The position numbers were made by a program, and so were the translations under genes. 57,063 nucleotides of DNA from an uncultured Prevotellaceae bacterium (GTDB lineage: Bacteria; Bacteroidota; Bacteroidia; Bacteroidales; UBA3663), in assembly GCA_900319235.1 (NCBI GenBank), contig ONNR01000023.1, forward strand, positions 1 through 57,063, written 5' to 3'. Below, one piece after another: positions 42,886 to 51,962 of this stretch. Every line of letters begins with the position of its first letter. The first letter of the stretch is position 1. The notes under the pieces are model-generated. The model did no database searches. It was not told the DNA's origin and saw only the letters and a list, made by a program, of their open reading frames with translations.

Positions 42886-44133
42886 ATGAAAAAAATCATT
42901 GGTTTGGGCATGGCCATTGTATTGTTGGCAGCCTGCACGTCGAGAGAAACAGGACGTAACGATTTTGAAGGACGCTTCATCACGGTGAGCGGACACGACC
43001 TTGTGAAGCCCGATGGAGAGAAGTTCTTCATTAGGGGCATCAATCTGGGCAACTGGATCAATCCCGAAGGATATATGTTCCGCTTTGGCGAAACATCGTC
43101 CTATCGTCTCATCAACCAGATGTTTTGCGAACTGACGGGCGAGGAGTTCACGACCAACTTCTGGAACCAGTTCAAGGAGAACTACATCACCGAGGCAGAT
43201 ATTCATTATATTGCCCAGACGGGCATGAACACCCTGCGTATTCCATTCCACTACAAACTCTTCACCGACGAGTATTATATGGGCAGGAATGACAGTACCG
43301 AGGGATTTCGATTGATTGATAGAGTTGTGGACTGGTGTCGCAACGAGAACCTGCGTGTCATCCTCGATATGCACGATGCTCCTGGCGGTCAGACGGGCGA
43401 TAACATTGACGATAGTTATGGTTATCCATGGCTTCTGGAAAGTGAGTGGCAACAGCAGCGTTGTTGCAACATTTGGCAACGCATAGCCGCCCATTATGCC
43501 AACGACACCATCGTAATCGGTTATGACCTGCTGAACGAACCCATAGCTCCCTATGAGGCAGAGAAACTCGATGAACTCAATGCTGCTCTCGAACCACTTT
43601 ATATGCGCATCACCAAGGCTATCCGCAAAGTCGATCAGAACCACATCGTGATGTTGGGCGGTGCGCAGTGGAATGGCAACTTCAAGGTCTTCAAGGATTC
43701 TAAGTTTGACGACAAGATGATGTACACCTGCCATCGATATTGGTGCGATACCATAGCTCTGCACCTTGCCGACTTCGTGCATTTCCGCGACAGCGTGAAC
43801 TTGCCGATGTATATGGGCGAGACGGGAGAGAATACCGACGAGTGGATTCATGGATTTACCAGGGTGATGGAGTCGCAGAACATCGGCTGGACCTATTGGC
43901 CCTACAAGAAGATGAACGCCACCAGTTGCATGAAGCAGATCAAGATGCCCGAGAACTGGGAACTCATCCGTGCATATGCCGCCGTTGACCGTGGTTCTTT
44001 CAAAAAGATTCGCGACAACAAAGTTGCTCAGGACGTTGCCAAGGCAGCGATGAACGAATTGCTCGAAAATGCCAAGTTTGAGAACTGCCTGACGAATGAA
44101 GGATATACAAGGGCTATGGGAATGAAACCATAA
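42886..44133 (+). CDS. GH5 family glycoside hydrolase lipoprotein
   Basis: A 415-residue lipoprotein (lipobox LLAAC, Cys17). The TIM barrel shows IRGINLGNWINPEGYMF (49-65), MNTLRIPFHY, VILDMHDAPGGQTG, the acid/base Glu218 in YDLLNEPIAPY and the nucleophile Glu312 in YMGETGENTDEW. GH5 enzymes cleave beta-1,4 or beta-1,3 linked glucans, mannans and related glycans; the substrate here is not evident. Being a lipoprotein, it is likely surface- or periplasm-anchored. It is followed 31 bp later by the CotH-family gene, without a terminator between them. Confidence 0.88.
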   Translation: MKKIIGLGMAIVLLAACTSRETGRNDFEGRFITVSGHDLVKPDGEKFFIRGINLGNWINPEGYMFRFGETSSYRLINQMFCELTGEEFTTNFWNQFKENYITEADIHYIAQTGMNTLRIPFHYKLFTDEYYMGRNDSTEGFRLIDRVVDWCRNENLRVILDMHDAPGGQTGDNIDDSYGYPWLLESEWQQQRCCNIWQRIAAHYANDTIVIGYDLLNEPIAPYEAEKLDELNAALEPLYMRITKAIRKVDQNHIVMLGGAQWNGNFKVFKDSKFDDKMMYTCHRYWCDTIALHLADFVHFRDSVNLPMYMGETGENTDEWIHGFTRVMESQNIGWTYWPYKKMNATSCMKQIKMPENWELIRAYAAVDRGSFKKIRDNKVAQDVAKAAMNELLENAKFENCLTNEGYTRAMGMKP

Positions 44134-44164
44134 AGACCATTTGCTCAATAATCTTTGAAAAGAA

Positions 44165-46003
44165 TTGACACACAAACACACATTATCATCGTTAATCATC
44201 GGATGCCTGTCGTTGGGATTACAGGCACAGGAGGTCGTGTTCAGCGACGCTCAGCCATTCCACGACGAGGCCTTCGCATTGTCGCTTGCCTCGTCGGAGC
44301 CTGGCTTTGACGTATATTATACTTTGGATGGCACACGTCCCACACGTGTCAATGCTGTGCGTTATGTCGAGCCCATCACAATTGGTACGACTACACCCGT
44401 CAGCGCAGTCTGTATCGATGCCAACGATTCGATAGGCCCCATAGCTACGCGCACCTTCATCTTCCTTCACGATGTCTGCCGTCAGTCCGCTTCGCCCCAG
44501 GGTTATCCTGCCATCTGGAGCAAGAAGGATGCCAGCAGTTATTGGGCAGCCGACTATGCCATGGACACCACGATTACGTTAGGCGAGACTTATGGCCCGT
44601 TGATGGATAGTGCCATGCTCTCTATACCCACCGTCTGCCTGGTCACCAATATTGACTATCTGTTCTCGCAGTCCGAAGATCCCGAAACGGGAGGCATCTA
44701 CGTCCATACGGGCAAGGATCTCTCGAAGCTGGGCGACGGATGGGAACGTCCCGCTTCAATCGAGTATTATGACCCGAAGACCAACAAGGCATTTCAACGC
44801 AATTGCGGCTTGCTGCTTCATGGCGGCAACAGCCGTAATCCGCAGAATACCCCGAAGCATTCCTTCCGCGTGTCGTTCCGAAAGGAGTATGGAGCCGGTA
44901 AGTTGAAATTCGATCTCTTTGAGGAAGAGGATGCAGTGACTCACTTCGATCATCTAATACTGCGTGCCGGCTACAACTACACCTGGCTGAAAAACGGCAG
45001 CACGAGCATGTACCCGCAGAATATCATCCAGCGTACCCAAGCGCAATATATCCTCGACTCCTGGTCCAAGGAGGCGCATCATGCTATGGGTAACCTGATC
45101 ACTCATCGTCGATTTGCACACCTTTATATAAATGGATTGTATTGGGGCCTCTATGAACTTTGTGAAAAGATCAACGATAATTTTGCTAGCGACTATCTGG
45201 GTGGCATCGACGAGGATTATGATGTCGTTGATGTCAGCGACATGATCGATGGAAATCGTCAGGCCTACGAGGAGATGTACAAGATTGTGATGAAGGTGGG
45301 GTCGAAAGAGCAGGATAGTTATTATCAGCAATTGACCGACCGAAGTCTGCTCGACCTCTCCAACTTCTGCGATTATATGCTCGTCAATTGGTATATCGGC
45401 AATGATGACTGGGACCATAACAACTGGCGCTGCTTGCGCAGTCGCGTCGATCCTGGAACGGGTTTCCGCTACTTGGTTTGGGATGCCGAGACGGCATTCA
45501 AGGATGTGGAATATAATAAGGTGACTGCTGTGAAGGGTGACCCGACGCAGATGATGAAGGTGCTGAAGAAGAATCCCGACTTCCGCCGTTTGATGCAGGA
45601 GCGCATCGAAATGCATCTGACCAACGATGGCATCCTGACACCCGAACGAGCCGCAGCTCTATATGAGACTTTGGCCAATGAAATAGACCTCGCCATCATT
45701 GGCGAGAGCGCACGTTGGGGCGACTACCGCAAATCAACGGGCGAGACCAACGATACCTATACTCGCAACGATCATTGGTTGGTGCGCAAGCAGGAACTTC
45801 TCGACGATTATTTCCCTCGACGCACGGATATACTCTTGAGCCAACTCGAAGCCTATGGACTGTATGATCCGTCGGGCATCGTAGAATGTCGAGACGATAA
45901 GAAGGTTGGCGATGGAAGAGCATACAATCTGTTGGGTATGCCCGTGGGCAATGGCTATCACGGTTTCGTCGTCAAGGATGGAAGGATTGTGCAGATGAGA
46001 TGA
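44165..46003 (+). CDS. secreted CotH-family protein with N-terminal chitobiase-type domain
   Basis: A 612-residue exported protein. After the signal peptide (1-22) comes a short beta domain with FDVYYTLDGTRPT, typical of the chitobiase/hexosaminidase C-terminal fold. Residues about 180-560 are the CotH domain: GLLLHGGNSRNPQNTPKHSF, GLYELCEKINDNFASDYLG, DYMLVNWYIGNDDWDHNNW and YLVWDAETAFKD. CotH proteins have a protein-kinase-like fold; some phosphorylate secreted proteins, and in bacteria they also occur with cellulosome or glycan enzymes. The start codon is TTG at 44165; an in-frame TGA lies just upstream and the signal peptide starts there. Probably in one transcript with GH5. Confidence 0.78.
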   Translation: MTHKHTLSSLIIGCLSLGLQAQEVVFSDAQPFHDEAFALSLASSEPGFDVYYTLDGTRPTRVNAVRYVEPITIGTTTPVSAVCIDANDSIGPIATRTFIFLHDVCRQSASPQGYPAIWSKKDASSYWAADYAMDTTITLGETYGPLMDSAMLSIPTVCLVTNIDYLFSQSEDPETGGIYVHTGKDLSKLGDGWERPASIEYYDPKTNKAFQRNCGLLLHGGNSRNPQNTPKHSFRVSFRKEYGAGKLKFDLFEEEDAVTHFDHLILRAGYNYTWLKNGSTSMYPQNIIQRTQAQYILDSWSKEAHHAMGNLITHRRFAHLYINGLYWGLYELCEKINDNFASDYLGGIDEDYDVVDVSDMIDGNRQAYEEMYKIVMKVGSKEQDSYYQQLTDRSLLDLSNFCDYMLVNWYIGNDDWDHNNWRCLRSRVDPGTGFRYLVWDAETAFKDVEYNKVTAVKGDPTQMMKVLKKNPDFRRLMQERIEMHLTNDGILTPERAAALYETLANEIDLAIIGESARWGDYRKSTGETNDTYTRNDHWLVRKQELLDDYFPRRTDILLSQLEAYGLYDPSGIVECRDDKKVGDGRAYNLLGMPVGNGYHGFVVKDGRIVQMR

Positions 46004-46011
46004 TTCGTCCC

Positions 46012-46052
46012 AATAAAAAACGTGTCGGAAATCTCTTTCGACTTCCGACACG
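46012..46052 (-). terminator. terminator for the DeoR-type gene
   Basis: Stem CGTGTCGGAA (46021-46030) with TTCCGACACG (46043-46052). The A6 at 46015-46020 gives a T-run on the minus strand, so it serves the regulator gene. Confidence 0.75.
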
Positions 46053-46081
46053 GGGATGTGTAAAAATGTGTGTGTTAAGTA

Positions 46082-46852
46082 TTATAGCTGCGCTATTATG
46101 CATTTGAGGTCGTAGCTGCGGAATAATGCCTCGTCATCTTTTGAGATGTTCGAGTCGGTGATGATGGTATCGACCATCGAGAGTTTGCCGAGGGTGGCAA
46201 ACGAACTTTTGCCCACCTTTGTGCTGTCGGCGACAAGATAAACACGGTCACTGACGTCAATCATTGCTTTCTTGACCACCAGGTCGCTCATACTTGGATA
46301 GGTCAGACCATTAGCGACATTGATGCCTGCAGTGGCCAGGAAGACCTTGTCGGCATGAAGACCTTTGAAATATTCGGCTGCCTTGGGGCCGGTGAGAGAA
46401 AGGGTGGGAGACTTGAATTCCCCTCCCGTGACGTTCAGGTTGATACCTGGGTCCTTGCCCAATATCATGGCGATATTGATGGCATTGGTGATGACGGTGA
46501 GGTTGGAATATCCTGAGATGAGGCGAGCGATTTCGGTAGTCGTTGATCCGGAATCAAGGATGATGGTTTCGCCATCCTTGATGCGCTTCACTGCCTCGCG
46601 GGCAATAGCCATCTTGGCGGCGAGGTTGTCTTGGTTGAGCACCAGAAACTCCCCTACGTTTGCTCCAGCATTGTTCAGAATGGCCCCACCATGCACGCGT
46701 TGGCAGGATCCTTCTTCCTCCAACTTCTCGAGGTCCTGTCGGATGGTGACCTCGGTGACGTTAAACAGTTTGCTCAGGTTGTTGACCTTGACATGCCCGT
46801 CTTCGCGAAGCATGGCGACAATCTTCTCCCTGCGTTGAGCGGCCAGTAGCAT
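46082..46852 (-). CDS. DeoR/GlpR-family sugar-phosphate repressor
   Basis: A 256-residue transcription factor. The N-terminal winged helix (RREKIVAMLREDGHVKVNNL, then TEVTIRQDLEKLEEEGSCQR) is typical of DeoR. The rest is the ribose-phosphate-isomerase-like sensor domain (ETIILDSGSTTTEIARLIS, FLATAGINVANGLTYPSMSD), which normally binds a phosphorylated sugar. It is divergent from the transketolase-kinase-isomerase operon, across a 327-bp gap rich in TTTTCG motifs, so it is most likely the local repressor with a sugar phosphate from that pathway as inducer. Confidence 0.9.
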   Translation of the reverse strand: MLLAAQRREKIVAMLREDGHVKVNNLSKLFNVTEVTIRQDLEKLEEEGSCQRVHGGAILNNAGANVGEFLVLNQDNLAAKMAIAREAVKRIKDGETIILDSGSTTTEIARLISGYSNLTVITNAINIAMILGKDPGINLNVTGGEFKSPTLSLTGPKAAEYFKGLHADKVFLATAGINVANGLTYPSMSDLVVKKAMIDVSDRVYLVADSTKVGKSSFATLGKLSMVDTIITDSNISKDDEALFRSYDLKCIIAQL

Positions 46853-46878
46853 ATTGATGTGGTTTTGTTTTAGCGGTG

Positions 46879-46886
46879 CAAATGTA
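46879..46886 (-). promoter_or_regulatory. -7 box for the DeoR-type gene
   Basis: TACATTTG on the minus strand, 26 nt from the start codon. The -33 region is an A/T run without a clear TTTG. Confidence 0.45.
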
Positions 46887-46910
46887 CTTCTTTTTTCTAA
46901 TAAAAAAAAA

Positions 46911-47124
46911 TTTTTCGGTGTTTTTTCTCTTTTTCAACTGAATTTTCTTCTTTTTGATGCAGTTTTTACCGAAAACGCTTGGAATTTTTGCGTCTTGCTT
47001 TTGTTTTCTTTCGCAATTTTTTGCATTCTTTAGTTGCTTTAAAACATTTATTTCGCGCTCAATATGTTAGAAAACGTTAATTATTGAATTATTGTTTTCG
47101 TTTTCTTTCGTTTTTTGCTTTCGA
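46911..47124. promoter_or_regulatory. cluster of TTTTCG/CTTTCG motifs, candidate DeoR operators
   Basis: The gap between the divergent genes holds TTTTTCGG (46911-46918), CCGAAAACG (46969-46977, inverse orientation), GTTTTCTTTCG at 47003-47013 and again at 47100-47110, GTTTTCG at 47094-47100 and CTTTCG at 47119-47124. DeoR-family operators often contain TTTTCGTTT. The densest part, 47094-47124, lies just before the operon's -7 box, where it would block transcription. Confidence 0.5.
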
Positions 47125-47129
47125 TTGAC

Positions 47130-47137
47130 TATATTTG
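47130..47137 (+). promoter_or_regulatory. -7 box of the transketolase operon
   Basis: TATATTTG 42 nt before the start. No clear TTTG is at the standard distance; that region is occupied by the TTTCG repeats. Confidence 0.5.
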
Positions 47138-47179
47138 CAGCATGGAAACCGGCAGTTTATTCTTAATAATTAATAATGT

Positions 47180-48004
47180 ATGGATAACCAAGCACTCAAA
47201 CGAAAAGCTGAGCTCTTGAGAAAGAAGCTCATTACTCTCATCTATCAAGGTGGTACGGGGCATACAGGTGGAGATCTCTCCGTTCTGAATCTGCTCACCG
47301 TCCTTTATAACCACACACTGAATGTCAATCCCAGCGACCCGAAGATGCCCGATCGCGACCGTTTTGTCCTCAGTAAGGGGCATTGCGCCGAAGCCCTTTA
47401 TACTGTGCTTTGCGACAAGGGATTCATCGACCAAACAGAACTCGATGCCTATGGCACATGCGGCGCTCACCTCGGCGGTCATCCCGACAATAGCATCCCT
47501 GGTGTGGAAATCAACACAGGTGCCCTCGGTCATGGACTTGGCGTAGGTGTTGGCATGGCTTTAGGAGCAAAGATGGACCAGAAGAACTGGAAGACCTTCG
47601 TCGTGATGGGCGATGGCGAACAGGCCGAAGGCTCTATCTATGAGGCAGCGATGGCTGCCAACAAGTTTCATCTCGACAATCTGGTAGCCTTCATCGACCG
47701 CAATGGCTTGCAGATCTCCGGTTCGACCGAAAATGTGATGCCCCTCGAATCGATCTACGATCGTTGGACCGCTTTTGGATGGGACGTGAAGCAAATCAAT
47801 GGTGACGACATCGACTCCATTGTGGCAGCTCTCGATGCCATCGATTGGAAGGGAGGCAAGCCTCACCTTTTCATCTCGAAGAGCACCAAGGGTCTGGGCG
47901 TAGGCTTCATGGAGAATGTGGCCAAGTGGCACCACGGTGTGCCCAATGCCGCACAATACGAAGAGGCTCTGCACGATATTGATATCCGCATTGCCAACTG
48001 TTAA
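47180..48004 (+). CDS. transketolase, N-terminal subunit (split type)
   Basis: A 274-residue thiamine-diphosphate-binding subunit. It has GGTGHTGGDLSVLNLL, VLSKGHCAEALYTVL, HLGGHPD, GALGHGLGVGVGMALG and the ThDP motif GDGEQAEGS followed by NLVAFIDRNGLQISG. It forms one enzyme with the next gene. Split transketolases of this size occur in special sugar pathways, not only the pentose phosphate route; one is the apulose-4-phosphate transketolase of D-apiose breakdown (AptA/AptB). The kinase and isomerase downstream match that pathway, but assignment from sequence alone is provisional. Confidence 0.88.
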   Translation: MDNQALKRKAELLRKKLITLIYQGGTGHTGGDLSVLNLLTVLYNHTLNVNPSDPKMPDRDRFVLSKGHCAEALYTVLCDKGFIDQTELDAYGTCGAHLGGHPDNSIPGVEINTGALGHGLGVGVGMALGAKMDQKNWKTFVVMGDGEQAEGSIYEAAMAANKFHLDNLVAFIDRNGLQISGSTENVMPLESIYDRWTAFGWDVKQINGDDIDSIVAALDAIDWKGGKPHLFISKSTKGLGVGFMENVAKWHHGVPNAAQYEEALHDIDIRIANC

Positions 48005-48024
48005 TTGTAAATTATTAATTGTTA
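48001..48024. repeat. TTAATTGTAAATT word-repeat spacer
   Basis: The short gap between the two transketolase genes is TTAATTGTAAATTATTAATT plus GTTA, another copy of the AT word found at five loci. Confidence 0.6.
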
Positions 48025-48031
48025 TTTGGAA

Positions 48032-48976
48032 ATGAAAGAAATCAATAAGATACCATGCCGCAAGAGCATTACCAGCACACTTGTTGAACTGGGCCAGAAA
48101 GATAAGGATATCGTTGTTGTTACTTCCGATGCAACGGGGTCGGCCACGCTTGACGATTTTGCCAAGACTTTACCCCAGCAGTTTGTGGAGGTAGGTATCG
48201 CCGAGCAGAATTCGGTGGGCGTTTCGGCAGGCCTCGCCTCGACGGGCAAGAAAGTATTTGTCTTCGGTCCCGCCTGTTTCTATGTGGCCCGCAGCCTGGA
48301 ACAGGTTAAGGTCGATATGGCTTATAGTCAGATGCCGGTGAAGATCATTGGCGTGAGCGGAGGAGTGGCCTATAGTCAGTTGGGTGCCACCCATCACAGC
48401 CTGCACGACATCGCCGTGCTGCGAACCTTCCCGGGCATCGAAGTCTATCTGCCTTGCGATGCACGTCAGAGCCGCAAGCTGTGCCAGTTCCTCGTCAATC
48501 ACAACAAACCCGCTTACGTGCGTGTGGGCCGCAATGCCGTGCCCGATGTCTATGATGACGACAATTTCGAATTCATTCCAGGCAAGGCCAATACCTTGCG
48601 CGAAGGCAACGATCTGACCTTGATCGGATGTGGAGAGACCGTGGCTCACTGTGTGGAGGCTGCTGACATGTTGGCCAAGGAGGGCATTCGTGCCCGTGTG
48701 CTCGATATGCACACGCTCAAGCCTTTCGACAAGGAGGCTGTCCTGAAGGCTGCCCGCGAGACGGGTGCCATCGTCACCGCCGAAGAGCATAGCGTTTTCG
48801 GAGGCCTTGGTGCTTCGGTAGCAGAAGTGACCGCACAGGAATGTCCTGTCAAGATGCGCATCCTTGGTGTTCCCGACGAGAACGTCATTCATGCCAAGCC
48901 CCTCGAGGTCTTCCACCACTATGGCTTCGACTACGAAGGCATCTATAAGGCAGCGAAGGAGGTTCTGAAGGGTTAA
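48032..48976 (+). CDS. transketolase, C-terminal subunit (split type)
   Basis: A 314-residue subunit carrying the pyrimidine-binding and C-terminal domains: DIVVVTSDATGSATLDDFAK, QFVEVGIAEQNSVGVSAGLA with the catalytic Glu of ThDP enzymes, GGVAYSQLGATHHSLHDIAV and VTAEEHSVFGGLGASVAEV. The start is the ATG at 48032, 27 bp after the N-terminal subunit. The last codons run into GGTT-type repeats that also form the gap to the kinase gene. Confidence 0.88.
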   Translation: MKEINKIPCRKSITSTLVELGQKDKDIVVVTSDATGSATLDDFAKTLPQQFVEVGIAEQNSVGVSAGLASTGKKVFVFGPACFYVARSLEQVKVDMAYSQMPVKIIGVSGGVAYSQLGATHHSLHDIAVLRTFPGIEVYLPCDARQSRKLCQFLVNHNKPAYVRVGRNAVPDVYDDDNFEFIPGKANTLREGNDLTLIGCGETVAHCVEAADMLAKEGIRARVLDMHTLKPFDKEAVLKAARETGAIVTAEEHSVFGGLGASVAEVTAQECPVKMRILGVPDENVIHAKPLEVFHHYGFDYEGIYKAAKEVLKG

Positions 48977-49003
48977 GAAAGGTTCTGAAACGTTCGAAAG
49001 GTT
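48967..49003. repeat. GGTTCTGAA/GGTTCGAAA word repeat
   Basis: GGTTCTGAAGGGTTAAGAAA then GGTTCTGAAACGTTCGAAA and GGTT span the transketolase stop and the gap to the kinase, matching the 3234 and 27781 tracts. Confidence 0.65.
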
Positions 49004-50482
49004 ATGAAATATATCATTGCTATTGACCAAAGCACATCGGCTACCAAGGCGCTTCTCTTTGACGAGCAGTGCAAGTTGCTCGCGCGCTCCTCGGTGGCTC
49101 ACCAGCAGTATTATCCGAAGGCCGGATGGGTGGAACATGATGCCGAGGAGATTTATGCCAACACCGTCAAGGCCATCGGTCTGTTGCTCGAAGGCCGTGA
49201 TCTCAATCCCGACAACTATACCCTCGCCATCACCAACCAGCGAGAGACCGTCGTTGCCTGGGACAAGCAGACAGGCAAGCCCGTCTATCATGCGCTGGTT
49301 TGGCAGGATACCCGTGGCGCAGAGTTGTGCCGCCAATGGCGCAAGGTGCCGGGCATGGAACAGTTGGTTGAGCAACGCACAGGCTTGAAGGTTGATCCCA
49401 GTTTCTGTGCAAGCAAGATCTGCTGGCTTCTCGACAATGTTCCAGGTGCTCGTGCCAAGGCTGAGGCCGGCGAACTCCTCATCGGCACCATCGACTGCTG
49501 GCTCGTCTGGCGTTTGACCACTGGCAAAACGTTTGCCACCGACTACACCAATGCCAGCCGCACCATGGTCTTCAATATCTATAAGCAGGCATGGGATGCC
49601 GACGTACTCAAGGCCACTGGTATTCCTGTGGCAGCGCTGCCCGAACCGCGTCCGTGCGATGCTCATTATGGCGAGACAACCGTCGAAGGCCTATTCAGTG
49701 CACCCATCGAAATCGCAGGCGTATTGGGCGATTCGCATGGCGCACTGATTGGTCAAATGTGCTTCAGTGCGGGTACCGGCAAGGTAACCTATGGCACTGG
49801 CTCGTCGGTGATGCTCAATATTGGCGAAGAGCCTCACAAGGCTCCCGAAGGTCTCGTAACATCCATTGGTTTTTCGATTCTCGGCAAGACCTACTATGCC
49901 TACGAAGGCAATATCTACAGTACAGGTGCTACCCTGAAGTGGATGGCCGACCAGATGAAACTCTTCGGCAGCCCCGCCGAGACTGAGGCTATTGCTACCA
50001 GTGTTGAAAGTAATGGTGGTGTCTATCTCATCCCTGCATTTTCTGGCCTTGGGGCTCCATGGTGGCAGGATCAGGTGAAGGCTGCCATTGTCGGAATGAC
50101 TTTCAATACCACTCGTGCGCACATTGTCCGTGCCGCTGTCGAGAGCATTGCTTATCAGGTGACTGATCTTGTGAAGGCTATGACGGCTACCACAGGCATC
50201 ACTATCAGCGAACTTAGTGCCGATGGCGGTCCCACGGGCAACGGGTTCCTGATGCAGCTCCAGGCAGACCTCTTGGATGCCGACATCGTCTGCACCGATG
50301 TGGAGGATGCATCGGCCTTGGGTGCTGTCGTTGTGAACGGTTTTGCACGCCAGGTATGGACTACACCCGACGAGGTGAGCCGTCTGAAGAACATCATCAA
50401 GCGCATCACCCCCAACGCTAGCGAAGCGACATCAAAAGACTATTCGGCTTGGCGCAAGGCGGTGGAGCATCTGATCAAATAA
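49004..50482 (+). CDS. FGGY-family sugar kinase
   Basis: A 492-residue cytoplasmic kinase of the FGGY family, closest in motif pattern to glycerol kinase: IAIDQSTSATKALLFDEQCK, YYPKAGWVEHDAEEIY, ITNQRETVVAWDKQTGKPVY, WQDTRGAELC and CFSAGTGKVTYGTGSSVMLN. The C-terminal signature FSGLGAPWWQDQVKAAIVGM and ADGGPTGNGFLMQLQADLL are also intact. Between a split transketolase and a FucI-like isomerase, a ketose such as apulose or xylulose is a likelier substrate than glycerol; AplK, the D-apulose kinase, is an FGGY enzyme. No glycerol-3-phosphate gene is nearby. Confidence 0.87.
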   Translation: MKYIIAIDQSTSATKALLFDEQCKLLARSSVAHQQYYPKAGWVEHDAEEIYANTVKAIGLLLEGRDLNPDNYTLAITNQRETVVAWDKQTGKPVYHALVWQDTRGAELCRQWRKVPGMEQLVEQRTGLKVDPSFCASKICWLLDNVPGARAKAEAGELLIGTIDCWLVWRLTTGKTFATDYTNASRTMVFNIYKQAWDADVLKATGIPVAALPEPRPCDAHYGETTVEGLFSAPIEIAGVLGDSHGALIGQMCFSAGTGKVTYGTGSSVMLNIGEEPHKAPEGLVTSIGFSILGKTYYAYEGNIYSTGATLKWMADQMKLFGSPAETEAIATSVESNGGVYLIPAFSGLGAPWWQDQVKAAIVGMTFNTTRAHIVRAAVESIAYQVTDLVKAMTATTGITISELSADGGPTGNGFLMQLQADLLDADIVCTDVEDASALGAVVVNGFARQVWTTPDEVSRLKNIIKRITPNASEATSKDYSAWRKAVEHLIK

Positions 50483-50515
50483 CAATTAACAATGAATAAT
50501 TAACAATTATATAAT
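50480..50515. repeat. AATTAACAATGAATAATT word-repeat spacer
   Basis: AACAATTAACAATGAATAAT then TAACAATTATATAA between the kinase and isomerase genes. Confidence 0.6.
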
Positions 50516-50524
50516 CCTTATAAT

Positions 50525-51949
50525 ATGAAAAACGGAAAAGTTTGTTTCGGCGTGATTATTGGCACACGCGCCTACTTCAACTCTGAACTCGCAAAAGACG
50601 TCAAGAAGCAGTTGCTCAAGACGCTCGACGAGAAAGGTTATGAATATGTCATCCTTCCCGAGGATGCCACCCCGACGGGTTCGAGCTCCATCGAGACACT
50701 CGAAGACGGTATCAAGAATGCTGAACTCTTCCGCGCACACCGCGACGAGATTGATGGCATCCTGGTGAGTCTTCCTAACTTCGGCTACGAGATTGGTATC
50801 ATCAATACCATCTTCCGTGCCGAACTGAACGTGCCCGTACTTGTGCAGGCTTGTGACGACGACAACGACAAGGTTGACCTCGATAGCCGTCGCGATGCAT
50901 TCTGCGGCAAGATCTCGGTCTGCAACAATCTCTATCAGTATGGCATCCCCTTCTCGCTCACCAGCCTCCACACATACAGCATCTATAGCGAGGAGTTCAA
51001 GAAGGACGTCGATAAGTTTGCCGGCATTTGCCGCGTTGTAGGAGGCCTGCGTCATTGCCGTATTGGCCAGATCGGCACACGTCCTCTCGGCTTCAATACT
51101 TGCCGCGCCAGCGAAAAGTTGCTGCAGCGCAGCGGCATCACTGTCGTTCCTGCCGACCTTTCGGAGATATTGTTTGCTGCACAGAAAATTACTGACGACG
51201 ATCCCGCTCTGCTTGCCAAACTGAAGGATATCCACGCTTATGCGAAGGTGCCCGCCGAATATCAGGAGAAGTTGCGCGTACAGGCCAAGTTCGGTGTCGC
51301 TGTCGAGGCTTGGGTTCGCGACAACAAGGTCGATGCCCTGGCACTTCAGTGTTGGGATTCGCTTGAGCAGAACTATGGTTGTGCTCCTTGCATCACCATG
51401 GCCATGCTTGGCGATATGGGTATTCCTTGTGCATGTGAAACCGACATCACGGGTGCTGTCTCGATGTTGGCTCTCCGTCTGGCTTCGGGCAATGCTCCTG
51501 CCTTGGCCGACTGGAACAACAACTTTGCCGACGACCGCAACAAGTGCGTATGCACCCACTGCGGAAACTTCCCGCGTTCGTTCATCGGCAACAACGACCT
51601 CAAGCTCACCCCACTCGGCGTACTGGGTCGCACACTCGGCAAGGTGCGCACCTTCGGCGCAGTGGATGCCAAGGTCAGCGAAGGTGAGTTCACTTTCTTC
51701 CGCGTATCGACCGACGATGCTGCCGGCAAGATTCGCGCATACGTAGGCGAAGGCAAGATCACCAACGATCCTTATGGAATGGATGGTTGCATCGCGGTTA
51801 CCCAGGTTGATAACCTTCAGAAGCTGATGAAGCACATCTGTCGCAACGGTTTCGAGCATCATGTCGCACTGGTGCGCAGCGATGTGGCCGACATCATTGC
51901 CGATGCGCTCGAGAACTATCTCGGATGGGATCTTTATGTTCATGAATAA
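50525..51949 (+). CDS. L-fucose/L-arabinose isomerase family protein (copy 2)
   Basis: A 474-residue cytoplasmic protein of the FucI/AraA superfamily with candidate metal ligands Glu305 in PCACETDITG, Asp329 in ALADWNN and His345 in CVCTHCGN. The N-terminal half (VCFGVIIGTRAYFNSELAKD, ILVSLPNFGYEIG) is Rossmann-like. In this operon it should convert the aldose into the ketose that the FGGY kinase phosphorylates. If the pathway is for D-apiose, it would be the apiose isomerase. It is related to, but clearly different from, copy 1 at 38088. The GH3 gene follows after 13 bp. Confidence 0.82.
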   Translation: MKNGKVCFGVIIGTRAYFNSELAKDVKKQLLKTLDEKGYEYVILPEDATPTGSSSIETLEDGIKNAELFRAHRDEIDGILVSLPNFGYEIGIINTIFRAELNVPVLVQACDDDNDKVDLDSRRDAFCGKISVCNNLYQYGIPFSLTSLHTYSIYSEEFKKDVDKFAGICRVVGGLRHCRIGQIGTRPLGFNTCRASEKLLQRSGITVVPADLSEILFAAQKITDDDPALLAKLKDIHAYAKVPAEYQEKLRVQAKFGVAVEAWVRDNKVDALALQCWDSLEQNYGCAPCITMAMLGDMGIPCACETDITGAVSMLALRLASGNAPALADWNNNFADDRNKCVCTHCGNFPRSFIGNNDLKLTPLGVLGRTLGKVRTFGAVDAKVSEGEFTFFRVSTDDAAGKIRAYVGEGKITNDPYGMDGCIAVTQVDNLQKLMKHICRNGFEHHVALVRSDVADIIADALENYLGWDLYVHE

Positions 51950-51962
51950 TTAGTTTTTTGCC

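Noticed and set aside
49004..50482. glycerol kinase
   Set aside because: The motifs resemble glycerol kinase, but no glycerol gene is near and the operon partners point to a ketose; left as an FGGY kinase.
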